NCBI GenBank assembly: GCA_964444795.1 | Contig: CAYUIQ010000210.1 | Location: 1-15,850 of the forward strand | Source of the DNA: JABMRP01 sp964444795 | Lineage (GTDB): Bacteria > Planctomycetota > Planctomycetia > Pirellulales > Thermoguttaceae | Direction of reading: 5' to 3' | Length of the DNA stretch: 15,850 nt | Shown: positions 7,982 to 15,391 of the stretch, one piece after another | Layout of the letters: each line of letters begins with the position of its first letter | Numbering within the stretch: position 1 is the stretch's first letter | Program-made: the position numbers and the translations under genes | Notes under the pieces: model-generated | What the model saw: only the letters and a program-made list of their open reading frames with translations | The model's database searches: none | Told to the model about the DNA's origin: nothing

Positions 7982-9130
7982 TTATTTCGTATGGCTGCCC
8001 ATGTGTAATACCCGGTCCACTTCCCCCCACATCCGCCGAGTTTCCGCCACTCGTTTCCGGCCGGCTTGAGTGAGTTTGGATACCAAGGGCGAGCGAGATT
8101 GTTCTTCGGTTGCCGTGTCGACCGCCTCGTCAATCTCCGCATCCGAAGCGGTTACCGGCAGAACCAACTCCGGGCAGCCGTAATCCTCGAACAACATGCG
8201 GTACTTGTGGCTCCAGCCGGTGGCGATGCACGACACGGCTTGCGACAGGCCGCCGACCAGGGCGTGAAAGCGTGAGCCGACGACCAGATGCACGGCACCC
8301 AGAATTCCCTTCAACGCGACCGGATCGTCATGGCGCACGACCGGCAATTCGGCCCCGGCGGCTTCCTGAATCGGTCCGACTAGCGGTTCGTCCGACTCGG
8401 CGTCGTGTAGCAGCAGAAACGGCTCGATCCGCCGGCGCCGTAGCGTGGCGATGCAACTTGCCAGGAAGGGCACGTATCGCTCGGCGTCGGAGGCGTCAGC
8501 TTTTTCGATCATGCGATGGTTGGGAACGATACACGCCCGTCGCCTCTCGGTGTGAAAATCCTCCGGCGGTGTACCCTTGACGAGGTTCGTGAAGTCCGGC
8601 GATTGTTTCACGTTCGGCCGGTCTCCGGCAATCTCGACGATATGCTGATACGACACCTCCTCCCGGGCGAATACCAGATCGGCGCGTTCGACGACCTGTC
8701 GCATGGCCGTGCGAATCCGCCCCGACGTAAACGGTCCGAAGGCTTGCGGCAGCAGGACGATCTTCTTATCTTGTTTCTTCCAACGCATAACCGAAGTGGC
8801 GAACCGTTCGGTCGGTTCGGGGCCATGCTGATCGCCGAAGGCAAATCCCGAGGCGTCGATCACGGCATCGATATCCGACTCGTTGACGAGCCCATAAGCC
8901 CGGCGAAAGGAACGCGGCATGAGCCGAATGGCCAGCGACGACCGGCCGAACTTCGTAGCTCCCAGCTTATTGAGCAACCCGTACGCGGCCCGTTGTTCAT
9001 AACTGCCGAACCAGGCCGTCACGGCCAACCGCGTCTCTGGCGCAACCGCCTCGAAGTGCCGCTTGACGGCCACCGCCATCAACTCGGCCCCTTTGTTCCG
9101 GGTACTGCAACCGTGGATTTGGAGGATCAT
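7982..9130 (-). CDS. polysaccharide pyruvyl transferase family protein (CsaB/WcaK-like)
   Basis: A 382-residue protein starting at ATG 9130, whose ATGA overlaps the stop of the nitroreductase gene. Family signs are the N-terminal HGCSTRNKGAELMAVAV (6-22), ASGFAFGDQHG (93-103), IVLLPQAFGPF (124-134), ADLVFARE (150-157) and the C-terminal LVVGSRFHALVGGLSQAV (282-299), whose R287 and H289 match the conserved R-x-H pair of the family, followed by WSHKYRMLFEDYG. Characterised members (CsaB, Pvg1, WcaK/AmsJ) move pyruvate from phosphoenolpyruvate onto a sugar as a ketal, adding a negative charge. Many family members in glycan clusters are untested, so ketal formation here is expected but not shown. 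The tight overlap with the nitroreductase suggests the two work together or are made in equal amounts. Confidence 0.88.
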   Translation of the reverse strand: MILQIHGCSTRNKGAELMAVAVKRHFEAVAPETRLAVTAWFGSYEQRAAYGLLNKLGATKFGRSSLAIRLMPRSFRRAYGLVNESDIDAVIDASGFAFGDQHGPEPTERFATSVMRWKKQDKKIVLLPQAFGPFTSGRIRTAMRQVVERADLVFAREEVSYQHIVEIAGDRPNVKQSPDFTNLVKGTPPEDFHTERRRACIVPNHRMIEKADASDAERYVPFLASCIATLRRRRIEPFLLLHDAESDEPLVGPIQEAAGAELPVVRHDDPVALKGILGAVHLVVGSRFHALVGGLSQAVSCIATGWSHKYRMLFEDYGCPELVLPVTASDAEIDEAVDTATEEQSRSPLVSKLTQAGRKRVAETRRMWGEVDRVLHMGSHTK

Positions 9131-10284
9131 TGGAAGTTATAACGCCGTAACTGGTCCAATGGTTTCTTCTGCGATCGGGCCACCATGCCCTCGGGATCGG
9201 GGTAACCCACGGCGATGAGCATGATTGGCCGTTCATCGGGCTCCAGTTGCAGGACGGAATCCATTTCCCGTTCCCGCTCTTCGACGTCGGGCCAGTTGAT
9301 ACAACAAGTACCCAGGCCCAGCGACTCGGCGGCGTAGATGAAGCTCATCGACGCCAACGAACCGTCGACGTAAATCAAATGGCGGTCGCGCTCGTCGGAG
9401 TACGCCCGCAAGCGGCCGACGACGACCACGATCGCCGGGATATTCTCGCTGTATCCGGCCGTTCCGTAGGGTAACTCGGCAACGCGACGGACCAGTTCCG
9501 GTTCGTCGAACACCCGAAACACGAACGGCTGCCGATTGCAGGCGCTGGGCGACAAGGCGGCCACGGCCATCGCCTGGTCGATCATCTCTCGCGGCACGGG
9601 TTTCGGCAGAAACCATCGCACCGAACGTCGCAAGACCGATAGCTCCAAGAGATTCTCGTAGGTCACCGGCGGCGCCGCCGTGAGGTCTCGTTTGTAAGGA
9701 ACCAGCTTCTCGTCCGCAACGCCGGCCGGCTGTGGCAACACGGCAAATCGCATGCGCAGGGGGTCGATCTTGGGGTGCGAGGCGGTAACGTCGAAGTACA
9801 TCGCCAACACGTCGTGCGCCCATCGCAGTTCATCGCCGTTGCCACACTCGGCGCGCGAGTCCGTCTCCAGGGCCTGCTGGTAACAGGCAACCATCTCGGC
9901 AATGTAGTCCAGCCCGAAGACATCTCGCCGCGGCCGCATCAGCAGTCCTTTTTCCAGCCGATGTGTACAGCGCCGCAGAAACGTCGAACTCCCCCGCGGC
10001 CGCGCCGTCTCCTCGGCAAAGCGTTGTCGTCCGGCCAGCACGCCACGATGTTCCCGGCGGAACGCCTGGGAGAAGAAGGCGTAATAGGTTGCGCAGAAGG
10101 TCCTCGATCGCAGGGCGAGTTTCCTCAACAACGTATCGCCTCGCGTCCACCACCGCAATGCGCGCCGCCGCAATGCACTTGCGATGCGTCTCCAGATTGT
10201 AGATCTGCCGCCTATTTTCGTCCTCCGCCGATTACGTGTCGATCTAACGCGACAGCCAAACGCATTGCCGCGCGTAAGTCCCAT
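9127..10284 (-). CDS. nitroreductase-family flavoprotein with HRLEKGL N-terminal domain
   Basis: A 385-residue protein in two parts. Residues about 105-170 contain THRLEKGLLM (107-116), a mark of nitroreductase-like proteins found in exopolysaccharide clusters. Residues 215-385 are the FMN-binding nitroreductase fold: LRRSVRWF (218-225, phosphate-binding arginines), SPSACNRQPF (245-254), GLGTCCINWPD (323-333) and AVGYPDPEG (358-366). By family it binds FMN and carries out a two-electron redox reaction; the substrate in glycan synthesis is unknown. The ATG at 10284 places residues 1-24 inside the upstream GT2 gene (73 bp overlap). The first 60 residues are very arginine-rich, so the true start may be later, for instance at one of the TTG codons for residues 38, 43 or 52. 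It overlaps the pyruvyl transferase gene by 4 bp. Confidence 0.82.
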   Translation of the reverse strand: MGLTRGNAFGCRVRSTRNRRRTKIGGRSTIWRRIASALRRRALRWWTRGDTLLRKLALRSRTFCATYYAFFSQAFRREHRGVLAGRQRFAEETARPRGSSTFLRRCTHRLEKGLLMRPRRDVFGLDYIAEMVACYQQALETDSRAECGNGDELRWAHDVLAMYFDVTASHPKIDPLRMRFAVLPQPAGVADEKLVPYKRDLTAAPPVTYENLLELSVLRRSVRWFLPKPVPREMIDQAMAVAALSPSACNRQPFVFRVFDEPELVRRVAELPYGTAGYSENIPAIVVVVGRLRAYSDERDRHLIYVDGSLASMSFIYAAESLGLGTCCINWPDVEEREREMDSVLQLEPDERPIMLIAVGYPDPEGMVARSQKKPLDQLRRYNFQ

Positions 10285-11279
10285 CTGTAAAGAAAGTCCT
10301 TGAGCCTGTTGCCCGACGAAATGCCAAACCGTCTCATGAGTTGCCGCGCATAACCTCTGCGGCTGGCAAATGCCGCCGACAAGAGTCGGGGACAGTGACG
10401 CTTCTCGTCAGTGGTTAGCATTTCAACGTATCGACTATTCCATGTTTCCGCCTGATCGAATTGTCTTTGATCTATCCAGTATTCGGCCAGTTTCAGATAC
10501 TCGGCTTTACGTCTCTCCTGAAGAGCCGCCTGGCGAGCTCCCTCGCACTCGAATTTGTCTATGGCCCGCAGACGCTGCTGTATGAATGTCAATTCTCTTG
10601 AGGAACCGTGCGACATGGACGACTTCACGATTCGGTAGTCAATCAGCACCTCAGGGACGTATATCGCCGAAAATGGCCGAGAGAAGATTTCCAGCCATGT
10701 CTGGAACCCCTCCGCGTCAAAACTCTCGTCATATCCACCAATCACGTCATAAACGTCTCGCCGCAACAACACCGACGGAGCGTTGAAGAGCATCGTCTTG
10801 GCGAGCACGCCGATAAACATGTCCTCCGGCAGTTGGTAACCCTCAGGATAATAACTGTCCGTCAGCGTCGTGCCGTCCTCGTCGATCCGCGAGAAATTGC
10901 TACACGCCATCACCACGCTTTCCGGGAGTTGCTCAAGCGCTTCCACCTGTCGCTGAAACTTCTCCGGTCGCAGTACGTCGTCGCATGCAATCATCTGAAC
11001 GTACTTTCCACGACAGCGCCGTAGTGCCTCGTTCAACGTCCGGCACAACCCCCGATTCTCCTTATGGATGATCGTGTGCGCGGGGATCCCCTGGGAGCGA
11101 AGCCAATCTGTGGCAACCTCTGCCGAACGATCGCTGGAAGCATCATCCGCATAAATGAGTTCCCAATCCGTGAGCTTCTGCCGCCGGATGCTCTCCAAGG
11201 TCTCGACCAGAAATCGCTCGTGGTTGTAGCTGACCGCCATGACGCTCACCAGCGGCGAATTGGAATCAGCAGTACTCAT
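10212..11279 (-). CDS. GT2-type glycosyltransferase
   Basis: A 355-residue GT-A enzyme. Residues 10-31 (LVSVMAVSYNHERFLVETLESI) give the family 2 start; IYADDASSD (42-50) is the nucleotide-binding acidic stretch, HKENRGLCRTLNEALRRCRGKY (72-93) the following helix, and ACDD (98-101) the DXD motif for the metal ion. NAPSVLLRRDVYDVIGGYDES and a YRIVKSSMSHG segment follow as in spore-coat SpsA/WcaA-type enzymes. The C-terminal third (about 240-355) is helical and charged, with no second catalytic motif. It has the best ribosome site in the window: GAGGG seven bases before ATG 11279. The gene starts 66 bp after the aminotransferase, so it may be the enzyme that handles the amino sugar made by its neighbours, but that is only positional inference. 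Confidence 0.92.
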   Translation of the reverse strand: MSTADSNSPLVSVMAVSYNHERFLVETLESIRRQKLTDWELIYADDASSDRSAEVATDWLRSQGIPAHTIIHKENRGLCRTLNEALRRCRGKYVQMIACDDVLRPEKFQRQVEALEQLPESVVMACSNFSRIDEDGTTLTDSYYPEGYQLPEDMFIGVLAKTMLFNAPSVLLRRDVYDVIGGYDESFDAEGFQTWLEIFSRPFSAIYVPEVLIDYRIVKSSMSHGSSRELTFIQQRLRAIDKFECEGARQAALQERRKAEYLKLAEYWIDQRQFDQAETWNSRYVEMLTTDEKRHCPRLLSAAFASRRGYARQLMRRFGISSGNRLKDFLYRWDLRAAMRLAVALDRHVIGGGRK

Positions 11280-11345
11280 GCAGTACCCTCAATCGAAGTC
11301 ACTCCGAAAGCCTCGCAACAAGACCAGTCGATCTAATGCCCAGCG

Positions 11346-12479
11346 TCACATGCATGAGGAGGCCTCATCGACGGAATCTGTTCGGCAACACCGATGGACC
11401 GTCTCGACAACCATCTCCGCTTGCGCCCGGTCCAGGTGTGGGCCAAGGGGGAGGCTTAGTACCTCACGGTGAACGCATTCAGATATCGGCAATCGCTCCG
11501 AGGCAATCTTGGATTCGCGATAGGCCTGCTGCCGATGCGGTGGAATGGGGTAGTGAACGAGCGTGTGAATTCCGGCCTCCCGGAGTTGCTCCTGAAGGGC
11601 CGAGCGGTTCGGGTGGCGGACGACGAACAGGTGCCAAACCGGATCGACCCACGGGAGAACTTTCGGTAGAACGAGCGGGGTTCCTGCGAGACCCTCGTGG
11701 TACAGGGCGGCAATCTCCTTGCGACGCTGGTTCCACTCGTCCAGGTGTTTCAATTTCACTCGGAGAATCGCTGCCTGGAGTTCGTCCAGCCGGCTGTTGA
11801 AGCCGGGGATTTCATTCACGTATTTCTCTCGGGAGCCGTAGTTTCCGAGCATGCGGATGCGATCGGCCAATTGCTGGTCGTTGGTGGTGACGGCGCCCCC
11901 ATCGCCCAGTGCCCCCAAGTTCTTCCCGGGATAGAAACTCCAGGCGGTCGCGTGCCCCAAACTGCCGACGCGGTCTCCTTTGTATCGCGCACCGTGCGCC
12001 TGTGCGGCGTCTTCCAAGACCGCCAAGTTGTGTTCTTGCGCAAGTTCAAGAATCGGCGTCATATCGGCCGGCTGGCCGTAGAGATGGACGGGAAGGATCG
12101 CTTTGGTTCTTTCGGTGACGGCTTCGGCGATACGAGTGGGATCGATGTTGTACGTATCGGGATCGGGTTCGACCGGAACCGGCGTCGCGCCAGTGTGCGT
12201 GACGGCCAGCCAGGTAGCGATGTAGGTATTGCTGGGAACAAGAACCTCGTCGCCCGGGCCGATGCCGAGTGCTCGCAATGTCAAGTGAAGCGCGTCGAGC
12301 CCGCTACCCACGCCGACACAATGCTTGCTTCCGCAGTAGGCGGCAAACTCCGCCTCAAATGCCCGCAACTCTTCGCCCAGCAGGTACCAACCACTGTCCA
12401 GCACACGGCCAACCGCGTCGTCAATCTCCCCCTTGAGCTCCAGATAGGCCGGACGAAGTTCCAGAAAGGGGACTTTCAT
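11346..12479 (-). CDS. DegT/DnrJ/EryC1-type sugar aminotransferase (FdtB/QdtB-like)
   Basis: A full-length 377-residue PLP aminotransferase of the nucleotide-sugar class. It opens with VPFLELRPAYLELKGEID (3-20), typical of the family. GSGLDALHLTLRALGIGPGDEVLVPSNTYIAT covers about 58-89, D157 in LEDAAQAHGA pairs with the pyridine nitrogen, and K186 in SFYPGKNLGALGDGGAV forms the PLP Schiff base. GNYGSREKY and GFNSRLDELQAAIL follow at about 212-240. Paired with the FdtA/QdtA-type gene it overlaps, the likely reaction is glutamate-dependent amination of a dTDP-3-keto-6-deoxyhexose at C3, giving a dTDP-3-amino-3,6-dideoxyhexose. Whether the product is the galacto (Fuc3N) or gluco (Qui3N) isomer depends on the partner enzyme. 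ATG 12479 overlaps the preceding TGA in an ATGA junction, so translation is probably coupled. Confidence 0.9.
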   Translation of the reverse strand: MKVPFLELRPAYLELKGEIDDAVGRVLDSGWYLLGEELRAFEAEFAAYCGSKHCVGVGSGLDALHLTLRALGIGPGDEVLVPSNTYIATWLAVTHTGATPVPVEPDPDTYNIDPTRIAEAVTERTKAILPVHLYGQPADMTPILELAQEHNLAVLEDAAQAHGARYKGDRVGSLGHATAWSFYPGKNLGALGDGGAVTTNDQQLADRIRMLGNYGSREKYVNEIPGFNSRLDELQAAILRVKLKHLDEWNQRRKEIAALYHEGLAGTPLVLPKVLPWVDPVWHLFVVRHPNRSALQEQLREAGIHTLVHYPIPPHRQQAYRESKIASERLPISECVHREVLSLPLGPHLDRAQAEMVVETVHRCCRTDSVDEASSCM

Positions 12480-12925
12480 TCTCTTGCGCCGACGGCTCGG
12501 GCGAATTCTTCGTAGTCGCGGTAGTAATCCGTTTCGTCGTAGTGCTCCGATGCCAGAACGAGACAGACGGAGCCGGACGAGAAGTTGTCGAGTTCTCGCC
12601 AGACCATACGCGGCAGGTAGAGCCCATAGTACGAACGGTTCAGAAAGAACTCCTTGCGCTGGAGGCCGTCGTCGACAACGACGTTGAAACTCCCGCTTGC
12701 TGCAACAATGAACTGCTCTAACCGTTTATGTGCATGCCCGCCGCGCGACTCACCTCCCGGCACGTCGTACAGATAATACACTCGCTTGACCGCAAACGGC
12801 ACGTGCTGCTCGCCCTCGATGAAAGTGAGGTTGCCGCGCGGGTCGGCGATCTTGGGGAGGTCAATGAGGCGACATTGGCTCAACGACGATTGCTGCTGCC
12901 CTTCAGGTTTCTTTGAATTGTGCAT
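12476..12925 (-). CDS. FdtA/QdtA-type dTDP-sugar 3,4-ketoisomerase (cupin)
   Basis: A 149-residue single-domain cupin with the WxcM-like family pattern: DPRGNLTFIEG (28-38), VKRVYYLYDVPGGESRGGHAHKRLEQF (46-72) with the paired histidines H64 and H66 that serve as catalytic residues in this family, then a second cupin motif LPRMVWRELDNFS (104-116) and a YDETDYYRDYEEF tail (129-141). The length is normal. Family members move the keto group of dTDP-4-keto-6-deoxyglucose from C4 to C3; FdtA inverts at C4 and QdtA does not, and I cannot decide between them by eye. It feeds the aminotransferase whose ATG overlaps its stop. A 14-bp perfect palindrome sits where the ribosome site should be. The start is the only ATG near the N-terminus. 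Confidence 0.9.
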   Translation of the reverse strand: MHNSKKPEGQQQSSLSQCRLIDLPKIADPRGNLTFIEGEQHVPFAVKRVYYLYDVPGGESRGGHAHKRLEQFIVAASGSFNVVVDDGLQRKEFFLNRSYYGLYLPRMVWRELDNFSSGSVCLVLASEHYDETDYYRDYEEFARAVGARE

Positions 12926-12930
12926 TACGC

Positions 12931-12944
12931 ACGCTCTAGAGCGT
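12931..12944. repeat. 14-bp perfect palindrome just upstream of the ketoisomerase start
   Basis: The bases ACGCTCTAGAGCGT read identically on both strands. On the transcript they lie 5-19 bases before the ATG at 12925, in the 50-bp gap after the acyltransferase. In RNA they could form a 5-bp stem with a CUAG loop that covers the ribosome-binding region. No Shine-Dalgarno sequence is otherwise visible there. It may be an operator, an RNA hairpin affecting initiation, or chance. Confidence 0.6.
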
Positions 12945-12975
12945 TCAAATAATCTGTCACGAAGCGCGTCTCTCC

Positions 12976-13704
12976 TCAGCGGTCAGGATGTTTCACGATG
13001 CGCGCCGGCACGCCAAGGACCAAGGTTTCAGCCGAGACGTCCTTCGTCACTACGGCACCCGCACCCACTACTGCCCCCGTGCCGACGACAATTCCCGGCA
13101 GCAAGATAGCCCCGACACCAATACGAGCACGGTCTTGCACGGTCGGCCCCAGAACATCCATGGCATCGTACCCTTGCGCACCCATGGCGTTATCGTTGGC
13201 AGTAAGAACGCCTCCGGAAATGAAGACATCCGCGCCTATGGTCATATTCCCGGCCAGCCAACCGTGATCCATGATCTTCGTCCGATCTCCAACGACCACA
13301 TTGTAGTTCATCGCGACGAACCTTCCAATGACACACTCATTGCCGATGCGGCAACCCTCCCGTATGGATGCCTGGTCTCCGACGATCGTATCGGACCCGA
13401 TTTCCACATCGCAGTAGATTACCGCATGAGCGCCGACCATTGCACCGGTCCCTAAGAGCACTTTGCGATCAAAGGCCGGGGGTCTGGAAAGTGCTCTTGT
13501 TCCTTTCGGCTCCCTGCCAACGACGGCTCCGGGGAAAACCTCGACGCCTCGAGCCAAGACGACCCCGCGGCCGATGACAGCGTGCGGATGAACGGTAACG
13601 TCATCCCCAATAACGACGTCTCTGCGAACCACCGCGAACTCGCCGACCGAGACATTCTGTCCAATCGTGTCTGTGTCCACCTGGGCTCGTGGGCTTATCG
13701 TCAT
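12976..13704 (-). CDS. left-handed beta-helix acyltransferase (hexapeptide repeats)
   Basis: A 242-residue protein built almost wholly of [LIV]-G-x4 hexapeptides: IGQNVSVGEFAVV (14-26), VIGDDVTVHPHAVIGRGVVL (31-50), a 20-residue loop at about 64-82, then IGSDTIVGDQASIREGCRIG (102-121), VVVGDRTKIMDHGWLAGNM (136-154) and IGVGAILLPGIVVGTGAVVGAGAVV (195-219). H147 is in the position of the catalytic base of acetyl-CoA-dependent enzymes, and the end LGVPARIVKHP (230-240) matches the usual GVPAR signature of sugar O- or N-acyltransferases. Next to the ketoisomerase and aminotransferase, the likely job is N-acylation of the 3-amino sugar (the FdtC/QdtC step). An O-acyltransferase role, or a LpxA-like one, is less likely given the context. 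ATG 13704 has no strong ribosome site; the gap to the flippase is 76 bp. Confidence 0.86.
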   Translation of the reverse strand: MTISPRAQVDTDTIGQNVSVGEFAVVRRDVVIGDDVTVHPHAVIGRGVVLARGVEVFPGAVVGREPKGTRALSRPPAFDRKVLLGTGAMVGAHAVIYCDVEIGSDTIVGDQASIREGCRIGNECVIGRFVAMNYNVVVGDRTKIMDHGWLAGNMTIGADVFISGGVLTANDNAMGAQGYDAMDVLGPTVQDRARIGVGAILLPGIVVGTGAVVGAGAVVTKDVSAETLVLGVPARIVKHPDR

Positions 13705-13780
13705 CTAAGCCGCCCCGATACAAAGACCGCCAAGGCTCTCACGCCATGGGGAGCAGATTTCAGGAAGGGTCCTCTATGGA

Positions 13781-15391
13781 TCATCGTTTGAACGACCGGA
13801 GAAGTCCCACGGATTCCCGCAGAGCATGTCGTCCACCGGGCATTGACAGGTAGCAGGCAATACAGGCAACGGAGAAAAGCACTCCGTCGATCAGTAGATT
13901 AAACAAGGGGATCGCCGCCATCACCCGGAAGTAATTGGCCAGCAATACGATGCTCGCGGCTGCCATGGCGGCCGTCGCGGGGCGCCACAAGACGAGCCCA
14001 AATTCACGGAAACGGACGGGCGAACCACTCAAGGCGTAGGCCAGAGTTGCCGGCGCGGTAACACAGGCGGAGATACTGAAAGCTATTGCCACGCCGAGTG
14101 TTCCCCACACGATCCCGGTGGCCACGCAGGCGAGCAAGACAATGGAGGCCCACGTATTAGCGCGGAGTTGCTTGTCGGTCCGTCCGAGTGCGACAAATAC
14201 GGGACCGCCCCCCGCACACATCGTACCTACGAGAGCCGCGGGGATCAGCGCCCGGAAGATCACGATCGATTCGACCCACTGTCCTCCGAGCATGGTCAAG
14301 ATAATGTTCTCCACGTCAACCGCGGCAAAGGCCACCATCGGGATCCCCAGGGTGCCCATGATCTCGACCATCTTGAGAAAATAGAGCCGAAATCGTTCGG
14401 GCTGATTCTGCAAGCGACTCAAGACCGGCACGGCCACCGAAAAGAGCGGGCCGCGGATTTGTTGCACGGGTAGCATCAGCAGTTTGTTTGCTTTGGAATA
14501 GATACCCAGCGCGCCGGCGCCGCACGCCGACCCGATAAGGATATCCGAGGCACTTATGCGCAGTCGTAAGAGAAACGATGATCCCGTCAAATTCGCCCCA
14601 AAAGCCAACATCGGCCGGACGCCGCTGCCGCGGACTGGGGGGCCCGGGCGCCAGCCGCTGGTCAGGATGGCTAGCAACGCGGTGGCGGCGCTGGCGGCGA
14701 TGGTCATGTAGACTAGGGCCCAGTAGCCGGCCCCCAGGCACGCGGCGGTGATCGCGGCGGTGACGCCGACGACTCGGGCGGCGATGCGGATGCCGCCCAG
14801 GGTTCCGAATCGCATGTTGCGGCGGAGCATGGCCAGATGTTGCACGGCCAATCCGCCGAAGATGAACGCTCCGCCCATCACGATGGTGATCCAGATCAGA
14901 CGTGAGTCGCCGTAGAACCAGGCGATGGCCGGGGCCAGGGCGATGGTGATGATTGTCAACACCAGACTGATGCCCACGTTAAGCCAGAAGAGCGTGCTTA
15001 CCTGCTGATGGGTGACTTCCGCTCGCTGCACCGTAGCCATCGAGAGGCCCGGGTCGCGAAACATCGTGACGAACGCAGTGACGGCGCCGACCATAGCCAC
15101 CAGGCCGAAATCGGCCGGAGTCAACAGCCGTGCCAACACGGGCGTGACGGCCAGACCTAGGACAAAAAAGACCGCCTGCGTGCCCGCGGTGACCGCTCCG
15201 CCGCGAACGGAACGTCCTTTCAGATCGCGGTGCAGGTGGTTGGTATCGAAAAGGACGCCGTTTCTCGGGGCCGCTTCGGCACAACTCACGTTCTCGCGTT
15301 GGCTCGACTCGGCGCTCTCAACACGGCGGTCAATCGAACCGGTGGGTGGTGGTTCCGAACTTGTGGTTTCGGTGGCTTTGTCAGCGGTCAT
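13781..15391 (-). CDS. Wzx/TuaB-type polysaccharide flippase
   Basis: A 536-residue integral membrane protein of the MATE/MVF-like polysaccharide-export superfamily. It has a polar, low-hydrophobicity N-terminus of about 55 residues, then SVRGGAVTAGTQAVFFVLGL (61-80) and LLTPADFGLVAMVGAVTAF (89-107), the signature of WzxC/TuaB-type transporters, followed by roughly a dozen hydrophobic segments to the C-terminus, with MLRRNMRF (188-195) and GIYSKANKLLMLPVQQI (296-312) at typical places. It should flip undecaprenyl-linked repeat units across the inner membrane. It is the first complete gene of the array and has no complete gene upstream in the window. ATG 15391 lacks a good ribosome site; a GTG at residue 35 would give a 502-residue protein closer to the usual length. 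Confidence 0.92.
   Translation of the reverse strand: MTADKATETTSSEPPPTGSIDRRVESAESSQRENVSCAEAAPRNGVLFDTNHLHRDLKGRSVRGGAVTAGTQAVFFVLGLAVTPVLARLLTPADFGLVAMVGAVTAFVTMFRDPGLSMATVQRAEVTHQQVSTLFWLNVGISLVLTIITIALAPAIAWFYGDSRLIWITIVMGGAFIFGGLAVQHLAMLRRNMRFGTLGGIRIAARVVGVTAAITAACLGAGYWALVYMTIAASAATALLAILTSGWRPGPPVRGSGVRPMLAFGANLTGSSFLLRLRISASDILIGSACGAGALGIYSKANKLLMLPVQQIRGPLFSVAVPVLSRLQNQPERFRLYFLKMVEIMGTLGIPMVAFAAVDVENIILTMLGGQWVESIVIFRALIPAALVGTMCAGGGPVFVALGRTDKQLRANTWASIVLLACVATGIVWGTLGVAIAFSISACVTAPATLAYALSGSPVRFREFGLVLWRPATAAMAAASIVLLANYFRVMAAIPLFNLLIDGVLFSVACIACYLSMPGGRHALRESVGLLRSFKR

Noticed and set aside
11697..12515. Plus-strand open frame of 272 codons opposite the aminotransferase
   Set aside because: The minus-strand aminotransferase is full length with all catalytic residues; the opposite frame shows no family features.
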